Assembly: GCA_902763535.1 (NCBI GenBank)
Contig: CACWSG010000009.1
Span: 1 to 64,000, forward strand
Direction of reading: 5' to 3'
Source: an uncultured Pseudomonadota bacterium
Lineage (GTDB): Bacteria > Pseudomonadota > Alphaproteobacteria > RF32 > CAG-239
Length of the DNA stretch: 64,000 nt
Under the pieces are notes generated by a model. The model worked only from the letters and a program-made list of their open reading frames with translations, was not told where the DNA came from and searched no databases. Position numbers and translations under genes: made by a program. This document shows positions 59,215 to 64,000 of the stretch, one piece after another; position 1 is the stretch's first letter, and each line of letters opens with the position of its first letter.

Positions 59215-59242
59215 TTGACAAATAAAAATAATTCTCTATAAC
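59215..59242 (+). promoter_or_regulatory. rplM-rpsI promoter
   Basis: -35 TTGACA (59215-59220), 16-base spacer, -10 TATAAC (59237-59242), 42 bases before the rplM start. The rest of the 263-base gap between the efflux operon and rplM holds no gene. Confidence 0.7.
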
Positions 59243-59284
59243 TACAACCGAGCATTAATTTATAACATTAGAGAGAGATAAATA

Positions 59285-59749
59285 ATGAACACTTATGCAA
59301 CCAAACCCTCAGACATTGAGAGAAAATGGTATGTAGTAGATGCCGAAGGTGTTGTATTGGGTCGTCTTTCTGCCGAAATCGCCAAGATTTTGCGCGGCAA
59401 GCATAAACCGAACTTTGTTCCCAATATTGACTGCGGCGACTATGTAGTAGTTATCAATGCTGACAAAGTAAAATTGACCGGCAACAAATTGTCGGCTAAA
59501 AAATATTTCCGTCACACCGGTTGGGCCGGCGGTATCAAAGAGACTACCGCTGAAAAATTGCTCAATGGTCGTTTTCCGGAAAGAGTTATCATTAAAGCTG
59601 TTGAGCGCATGATTTCCCGCAACCCGATGGGTCGTCAACAGATGAGCAAATTAAAAGTATATGCCGGATCAAATCATCCGCATACTGCTCAAAATCCTGT
59701 TGCTTTGGATATTGCCGCTCAAAACCCCAAGAATAAGAGGAGCAACTAA
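59285..59749 (+). CDS. rplM: Ribosomal protein L13
   Basis: Large-subunit protein, 154 residues. Typical landmarks are [21 protein letters not shown], then [12 protein letters not shown], the [14 protein letters not shown] stretch and the [16 protein letters not shown] region. AGAGAGA precedes the ATG. It is followed by rpsI after two bases, the usual pair. Confidence 0.98.
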   Translation: MNTYATKPSDIERKWYVVDAEGVVLGRLSAEIAKILRGKHKPNFVPNIDCGDYVVVINADKVKLTGNKLSAKKYFRHTGWAGGIKETTAEKLLNGRFPERVIIKAVERMISRNPMGRQQMSKLKVYAGSNHPHTAQNPVALDIAAQNPKNKRSN

Positions 59750-59751
59750 TA

Positions 59752-60240
59752 ATGGCTGAGAAATTAGAATCTTTAAAAGACCTTAAAAAGGCTGCCAAAA
59801 CTGTTGAAGCTTCATCAGAAGAGACAACTGTTCGCAAAGCTAAAAAAGACAAACAAGGTCGTTCTTATGCTACCGGTCGTCGCAAGGATGCCGTTGCTCG
59901 TGTTTGGATTAAAGCTGGTAAAGGCAACATCACCATTAATGACAAGTCAATTGATCAGTACTTTGCTCGTCCGGTTTTGAAAATGATTATCAATCAGCCT
60001 TTTGAGGTTGCTAATCGTGCCGGTGAGTTTGATGTAATCTGCACAGTAAAAGGCGGTGGTTTGTCCGGTCAAGCCGGTGCCATCAAACACGGTATTTCAC
60101 GCGCTTTGAATGCTTATGAGCCGGAATTGCGTGATTGCTTGAAAAAGGCAGGTTTCTTGACTCGTGATGATCGTGCTGTTGAACGTAAGAAATATGGTAA
60201 AGCTAAAGCTCGCCGTTCTTACCAGTTCTCCAAACGTTAA
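59752..60240 (+). CDS. rpsI: Ribosomal protein S9
   Basis: Small-subunit protein, 162 residues, whose C-terminal tail reaches the P-site tRNA. The core starts at [17 protein letters not shown] and ends in the conserved [15 protein letters not shown]. It carries an N-terminal extension of about 38 charged residues relative to E. coli, as in other alphaproteobacteria. A terminator follows. Confidence 0.98.
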   Translation: MAEKLESLKDLKKAAKTVEASSEETTVRKAKKDKQGRSYATGRRKDAVARVWIKAGKGNITINDKSIDQYFARPVLKMIINQPFEVANRAGEFDVICTVKGGGLSGQAGAIKHGISRALNAYEPELRDCLKKAGFLTRDDRAVERKKYGKAKARRSYQFSKR

Positions 60241-60270
60241 TCTTCACCAAAAGAAAATCGTTTTATATCA

Positions 60271-60303
60271 ATGGGTTGTGGATTTTCACAGCCCATTTTT
60301 TTT
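60271..60303 (+). terminator. rplM-rpsI terminator (copy 1 of a duplicated hairpin)
   Basis: ATGGGTTGTG and CACAGCCCAT form a 10-bp stem with one G-T pair, loop GATTTT, then eight T residues. Bases 60277-60302 are identical to 62212-62237. Confidence 0.88.
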
Positions 60304-60512
60304 GATGAACATAATATTCACATAACCCTTGACAATTCTAATTAACATTTCCATCTTAATATAATTTGAATTATTATAATCTAAATTATATTAATAAGAA
60401 GTGGGGACGAAATTTATCGGCAGAACTAAAACACTCAAAAATATTGGTGCTGGTTAAGGGACTGAACAGAGAATTATAAATTGTTTATAAAATAATTCTC
60501 AAAAAAAAGATA

Positions 60513-60541
60513 TTGACACTATAAAATTTTGCTTTTATTGT
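60513..60541 (+). promoter_or_regulatory. Promoter of the MORN-repeat gene
   Basis: -35 TTGACA (60513-60518), 17-base spacer, -10 TATTGT (60536-60541). The 398-base gap 60241-60638 also holds an AT-rich inverted repeat near 60470-60501 and no gene. Confidence 0.55.
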
Positions 60542-60638
60542 AGAACATAATAAGAACAAAACAATGATGAGATTAAAGGTGTAAATCAAAATATATTAAT
60601 TAATTTACTCAAAAAACCGTTAACTTAAGGAGCTATCT

Positions 60639-62180
60639 ATGAAAAAAATAAAATTAAATATCAAAAGAAAGCACGTTTATACGGGATTAATTGTTTTTGT
60701 TTTATGTATAAGTGTAGGAGGTTTTCTTAATGTTTTTTTGAAGAAAAGTACAAAATCCTACGAGTATAATAATATTGATTGTAAAACGAATGAATATGGT
60801 ATTTCTGTTTGTAAAGATAAAAATAATGGTCTTATAAACGGGATAACAAAGCTTTATTATGAAAGTGGAAAAGTAGAGCTTGAAGCAAATTGGAAAGACG
60901 GAAAACATCATGGTCCATTAAAACGCTATTCTGAAAATGGAATTTTGTTGGAGGAAATACCATTTGTTGATGGAAAACGTGAGGGAGTTGGAAAATCATA
61001 TTATAACGACGGGCAATTGCAAAGAGAAACAACATATAAAAATGATAAAATAAAGGGGCAGACCAAGGAATATTATAGAGATGGTATTTTAAAGAGTATA
61101 GAAAATTTTGAGGATGTGCTATTAAACGGAGCAGCTGAATATTATAATCGAGATGGAATTTTGATTATTTCAACAAATTATATTGATGCTCAACAAGATG
61201 GAGTTAGAAAGGAATATTATGATGATGGAAAGTTAAAATCTGTTGCAACATGGAAAAAAGGTAAACTTGATGGTGAAGGAAAATCATATTATCGTAATGG
61301 AATACTTGAAACAGACTATCTTTTTAAGGATGGCAAAGAAAATGGAATATGTAAGCAGTATTATGATAACGGAACATTAAAATCTGAAGTATCTTGGAAA
61401 AATGGCAAGCAAGATGGCATATATCAAGAGTTTGACCAGTACGGAAATATTGCGATAAAAGGAATTTTTGTTGATGGAATGAAAGAGGGTATAGCTAAAT
61501 TTTATGATCAGCACGGCATATTGAGAAGGGAAATTCCCTATCACAAAGATAAAGCAGAGGGAATATCTAAAGATTATGCAGAAGACGGCTCGTTATTAGG
61601 CGAAACAACATGGAAAAATAATCTCCAAAATGGTATTTTGAAAGTATACTATAGGAGTGGTTCTTTATATGGTGAAGCCGAGTATAAAGATGATAAGCAA
61701 GAAGGAAAAAGTAAAACCTATTATGAAAACGGACAGTTGAAATCAGATGAAAATTGGAAGGGTGGAAAGCCGGATGGAAAGTTCGTATATTATTACGAAA
61801 ATGGAAATATTGAAAGAGAAATCATATTCAATAATGGAAAAGAAAACGGAAAATTTAAAGAATATTATGAAAAAGGTCAATTGAAGACAGAAAAAAATAT
61901 GATTAATGGTCAAGAAGACGGTGAAGTTATTTTATATTATAAAAACGGAAAAAAAGAAGCAGCTCTGTTTTATAAAAATGGAAAAGAGAATGGGATAAGT
62001 AAAAGATATTATAAAAATGGTAATATAAAAAGTGAATATTCATATCATGATGGTAAAAAAGAAGGGATTGGAAAAATATATTATGAAAATGGAAAACTAC
62101 AATCAGAAGAAGAATGGAAAGAAGGTAAACGTACCAAAGTGTTAAAATCTTTTGATAAAAAAGGAAAGGCTACAAAATAA
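60639..62180 (+). CDS. MORN/YwqK-type repeat protein
   Basis: A 513-residue protein. An N-terminal membrane anchor (about 14-33) leads to 18 tandem repeats of exactly 24 residues (73-504) with the pattern YY-x-x-G-x-L then GK-x-x-G. These are MORN_2 repeats as in YwqK-type proteins, which databases often label antitoxin. The repeats probably form a long beta-rod in the periplasm or outside the cell. Its coding sequence is notably A-rich compared with neighbours, and it is bracketed by two copies of the same terminator, which suggests acquisition or duplication. AAGGAG precedes the ATG. Function unknown. Confidence 0.85.
   Translation: MKKIKLNIKRKHVYTGLIVFVLCISVGGFLNVFLKKSTKSYEYNNIDCKTNEYGISVCKDKNNGLINGITKLYYESGKVELEANWKDGKHHGPLKRYSENGILLEEIPFVDGKREGVGKSYYNDGQLQRETTYKNDKIKGQTKEYYRDGILKSIENFEDVLLNGAAEYYNRDGILIISTNYIDAQQDGVRKEYYDDGKLKSVATWKKGKLDGEGKSYYRNGILETDYLFKDGKENGICKQYYDNGTLKSEVSWKNGKQDGIYQEFDQYGNIAIKGIFVDGMKEGIAKFYDQHGILRREIPYHKDKAEGISKDYAEDGSLLGETTWKNNLQNGILKVYYRSGSLYGEAEYKDDKQEGKSKTYYENGQLKSDENWKGGKPDGKFVYYYENGNIEREIIFNNGKENGKFKEYYEKGQLKTEKNMINGQEDGEVILYYKNGKKEAALFYKNGKENGISKRYYKNGNIKSEYSYHDGKKEGIGKIYYENGKLQSEEEWKEGKRTKVLKSFDKKGKATK
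60855..62150 (+). repeat. 18 tandem 72-bp (24-aa) MORN_2 repeats
   Basis: Residues 73-504 divide into 18 units of exactly 24 residues, with a ninth-residue-long partial unit at the C-terminus. DNA copies are diverged, so this is an old array rather than a recent expansion. Confidence 0.85.
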
Positions 62181-62206
62181 TACACAATTTATCATTTATT
62201 TTGTGG

Positions 62207-62237
62207 TGGGGTGTGGATTTTCACAGCCCATTTTTTT
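62207..62237 (+). terminator. Terminator after the MORN gene (copy 2)
   Basis: Same hairpin core as 60271-60303: TGGGGTGTG and CACAGCCCA with one mismatch, loop GATTTT, seven T residues. It begins 27 bases after the stop. Confidence 0.8.
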
Positions 62238-62314
62238 GTTTCACATAAACTCTTGCAATTTGAGTTTTTGTTACCTAACTAAAGAATATAATCTTATAGT
62301 TTTAAGGAATAATA

Positions 62315-62782
62315 ATGACCGATAAAGAAACTCTTCCCTTAAAATCAGCACGTAAATTAAATATGCTGATTTTGCATAATGAAGCCTTAGCAAAAGATAA
62401 AAGCCTGCAAGAAAAAATAATTGCTTGGGGCTTAGATATGCTGGAAGAAGCTCGTGCCGATTGGAGTGATATGCGAGCAACAATGTTGGATTCTGTTATA
62501 AAGATTCATCAAAGAACGAATGCTCGTAAGGGAGGCATAGAAAGAGATAAGAAATATATACAATTTAGAGAAGAATTTGCAAAAATACAAAAAGAATATT
62601 TTATAAGGGCATATCAAAATAATCAAAAATTAACAGCAAATAGCTTTGTTGAATGGTTTATAACGAATAAAGCTGAAAAAATAAAGATTCCGTACGTTCC
62701 TCAAAACCAAAAGAATAAATTAAGACAACTTGCACAAGCTAATACCAAAGAATTTAAAAAGCTTTTGCTTGGCAAAAGTTAA
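62315..62782 (+). CDS. Unknown basic helical protein
   Basis: A 155-residue basic soluble protein, mostly helical, with no signal or membrane segment. Features visible are Lys-rich helices throughout and a WFITNKAEKIKIP stretch near 110-122. No family is recognised. AAGGAA precedes the ATG. It is the second gene of the accessory region at the right end of the window. Confidence 0.7.
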   Translation: MTDKETLPLKSARKLNMLILHNEALAKDKSLQEKIIAWGLDMLEEARADWSDMRATMLDSVIKIHQRTNARKGGIERDKKYIQFREEFAKIQKEYFIRAYQNNQKLTANSFVEWFITNKAEKIKIPYVPQNQKNKLRQLAQANTKEFKKLLLGKS

Positions 62783-62870
62783 ATTTTAGCAAGCTATAGG
62801 GCATAGACAAGATATTCTCTGAAACGCTAAAGTTAAAATCTAATATTAACTTAACAAAAGGAGCGAAAAT

Positions 62871-63260
62871 ATGCCAAAATATGGCGATAATACAGCAAAA
62901 GCTCTTGATAATTATCTCAAGGGTTATAAGCTACCAACAGGAACAACGCGAAGTGGTTTAGTTGCGCCGATTAAAGATTTGCAACGCAATTATAATACAA
63001 TGAAAACAATGAATTTAAATCCGAGCGACCATTTTTTTCATTGCAAAGCAAATTATGAAGCAGCTTCTCGCGGTCGTTATGGTGCTGCTGTTGCGACCGG
63101 AGCTGGATATCTTCGTGAGTTGGCTGATACATTAATTAAAAGAGATAGTTTATCGGCTGCACGAAGTGATTTAAGAGCTAACGCGAGAGGTCGTGCAGGT
63201 GCTGCAGCAGGTAAAAGTTTGAAAGCAACTTGCCCAACACATCACACCAAGTATAAGTAA
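62871..63260 (+). CDS. Serum amyloid A-like protein
   Basis: A 129-residue protein. Residues 36-71 align with the core of vertebrate serum amyloid A: D-x-x-R-x-Y-x-x-M at 36-44, SDHFFH (52-57), then NYEAASRG (61-68). By hand, 17 of 36 positions are identical. The C-terminal half keeps DSL (92-94), a GRAG turn (107-110) and a final TKY (126-128), matching DSLAD, GRSG and EKY in SAA. No signal peptide is obvious; there are two Cys (58 and 121). SAA in animals is a lipid-binding acute-phase protein; bacterial homologues are sparse and uncharacterised. AAGGAG precedes the ATG. Function in this organism is unknown. Confidence 0.75.
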   Translation: MPKYGDNTAKALDNYLKGYKLPTGTTRSGLVAPIKDLQRNYNTMKTMNLNPSDHFFHCKANYEAASRGRYGAAVATGAGYLRELADTLIKRDSLSAARSDLRANARGRAGAAAGKSLKATCPTHHTKYK

Positions 63261-63280
63261 TTAATTGGAGAACAAAATAA

Positions 63281-63664
63281 ATGAACAGGCAAAGTCTATT
63301 ATTAAGATTGATAACAACCATCAAATTAATAATTTTGTTTTTGATGATTTCATGGTTTGGAATGGATTGGAGTATTGTTCAGCCTGCAGCATCCACTATA
63401 TTGTATACCTATGAACTGGTAATGTTTGCGAGCGTAATATTTTTCTTTGCAACATTCTTTTCCAAAACAAGAAAAGTTGCTTATGTCTTATTTATAATCA
63501 GTTTTATTGCTTATCTTGTGATGTATAATTTTTCTAACGAAATAATTATTCAACATAAAATTGATGCTTGTTTAGATCAAGGACTGGTTTGGGATGGTGA
63601 TGAGCTTAAATGCCGAGAAGATTGTTGGCGTTGGAGTGTTGAAAAAGGTTGTGAAAAAAAGTAG
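63281..63664 (+). CDS. Small membrane protein with Cys-rich tail
   Basis: A 127-residue protein with three membrane helices (about 7-26, 38-60 and 66-86) and a C-terminal soluble tail of about 35 residues. The tail has four cysteines (positions 101, 115, 119 and 126 approximately) in a C-x(13)-C-x(3)-C-x(6)-C arrangement that probably forms disulfides in the periplasm. No named family is recognised. GGAG precedes the ATG. It follows the SAA-like gene by 20 bases. Confidence 0.75.
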   Translation: MNRQSLLLRLITTIKLIILFLMISWFGMDWSIVQPAASTILYTYELVMFASVIFFFATFFSKTRKVAYVLFIISFIAYLVMYNFSNEIIIQHKIDACLDQGLVWDGDELKCREDCWRWSVEKGCEKK

Positions 63665-63674
63665 GATATGCAAA

Positions 63675-63950
63675 ATGCAAAAATTATGGACAGCAGCAAA
63701 ACAAATAGTTATATTTTTTACCTTGTGGGTATTTGTTATATGGTTTAGTGCTGAGATAATTTTTGCATTGTTTAAGAATGACCAAAGTGTTTCAGAAGAT
63801 GATTTGCAAGGTGCTGCCTGTATCTCTTTTATTTTAGTTTATGCCATTATTAAGCCCATAGCTTCTCGCTATAAATTAAAATTATGGATTAAGTATATTC
63901 TATATTTTGTAATTTATACGGCTTTATTTCTTTTAATTTCTTTTATGTGA
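63675..63950 (+). CDS. Small membrane protein
   Basis: A 91-residue protein with three hydrophobic segments (about 9-31, 43-60 and 68-91). I chose the ATG at 63675 (MQKLWTAAK), 10 bases after the stop of the gene upstream, since the longer form from 63594 would overlap it in another frame. No family is recognised. Last complete gene in the window; bases 63951-64000 hold nothing recognisable. Confidence 0.7.
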   Translation: MQKLWTAAKQIVIFFTLWVFVIWFSAEIIFALFKNDQSVSEDDLQGAACISFILVYAIIKPIASRYKLKLWIKYILYFVIYTALFLLISFM

Positions 63951-64000
63951 TAGAATTTCTTGTATGATAAAACTTTTTTAAGCAAATAAAAAGAAAAGGT

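Noticed and set aside
60470..60501. Inverted repeat near the MORN-gene promoter as terminator
   Set aside because: It is followed by A residues, not T, on the plus strand and lacks a T tract on the minus strand; it may be a chance AT palindrome.
60855..62150. CRISPR-like regular 72-bp periodicity
   Set aside because: The period reflects 24-residue coding repeats in one open frame with diverged DNA, not identical repeats with unique spacers.
60639..62180. Toxin-antitoxin system based on the YwqK antitoxin label
   Set aside because: The label is contextual in other species; no toxin is recognisable beside the gene, so I do not call a toxin-antitoxin module.

Overview
The window is a chromosomal segment of an AT-rich Gram-negative alphaproteobacterium. 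Supporting marks are lipid A and Kdo genes (lpxC, lpxK, waaA), BamD, SecB beside a Tim44-like protein, MltA and Smr (a typical alphaproteobacterial order), CarD, the alphaproteobacteria-specific flagellar regulator FlaF, and a type A RNase P RNA next to mraZ. The low GC, compact layout and many small lipoproteins would fit a gut or host-associated lineage, but that is inference. No insertion sequence, prophage, CRISPR array or rRNA operon was seen.

Layout. 0.2-5.1 kb: a leftward fragment of the division and cell wall (dcw) cluster (mraZ-rsmH-ftsL-ftsI), ending in an unknown HEAT-like gene. A phased array of MraZ boxes lies over the mraZ promoter, and the divergent RNase P RNA follows. 5.1-9.8 kb: lpxC-bamD-recN-gltX. 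9.9-13.5 kb: an unusual 683-aa coiled-coil membrane protein, an unknown gene and a membrane-anchored Skp-like protein. 13.5-17 kb: secB, then Tim44-mltA-unknown-smr with overlapping ends. 17-23.4 kb: a ferritin-like gene, then rpe-phoB-tgt-LOG-spmAB-unknown. 23.3-25 kb: a secreted protein and lipoprotein pair. 25-29 kb: DUF1294, murF-nrdR-nusB-def and a membrane protein. 29.2-35.3 kb: leftward ligA, infC (with an ATA start), lpxK-waaA-acyltransferase and a single-domain FliN.

35.4-47.5 kb: lon, DJ-1, CPA2 antiporter, U32/RlhA, a PilT-like ATPase, an S66 peptidase, rnhB, GNAT and carD. 47.7-59 kb is an envelope and accessory stretch: a cysteine-repeat secreted beta-solenoid, a phosphoesterase, tRNA-Leu(CAA), FlaF, a solute-binding protein, a GST, a lipoprotein and a complete RND efflux operon. 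59.2-60.3 kb: rplM-rpsI. 60.3-64 kb looks like a small accessory island. It is bounded on its left by a terminator whose 26-nt core recurs after the first cargo gene. It carries an 18-fold MORN/YwqK repeat protein, an unknown protein, a bacterial serum amyloid A-like protein and two small membrane proteins.

Most of the window is envelope biogenesis (peptidoglycan, lipid A, outer membrane assembly, lipoproteins, efflux) mixed with translation and DNA repair housekeeping. The most unusual points are the serum amyloid A-like protein, the MORN-repeat gene between duplicated terminators, the Cys-repeat/beta-solenoid protein, the 683-aa coiled-coil protein, the ATA-initiated infC and the exactly phased MraZ operator.
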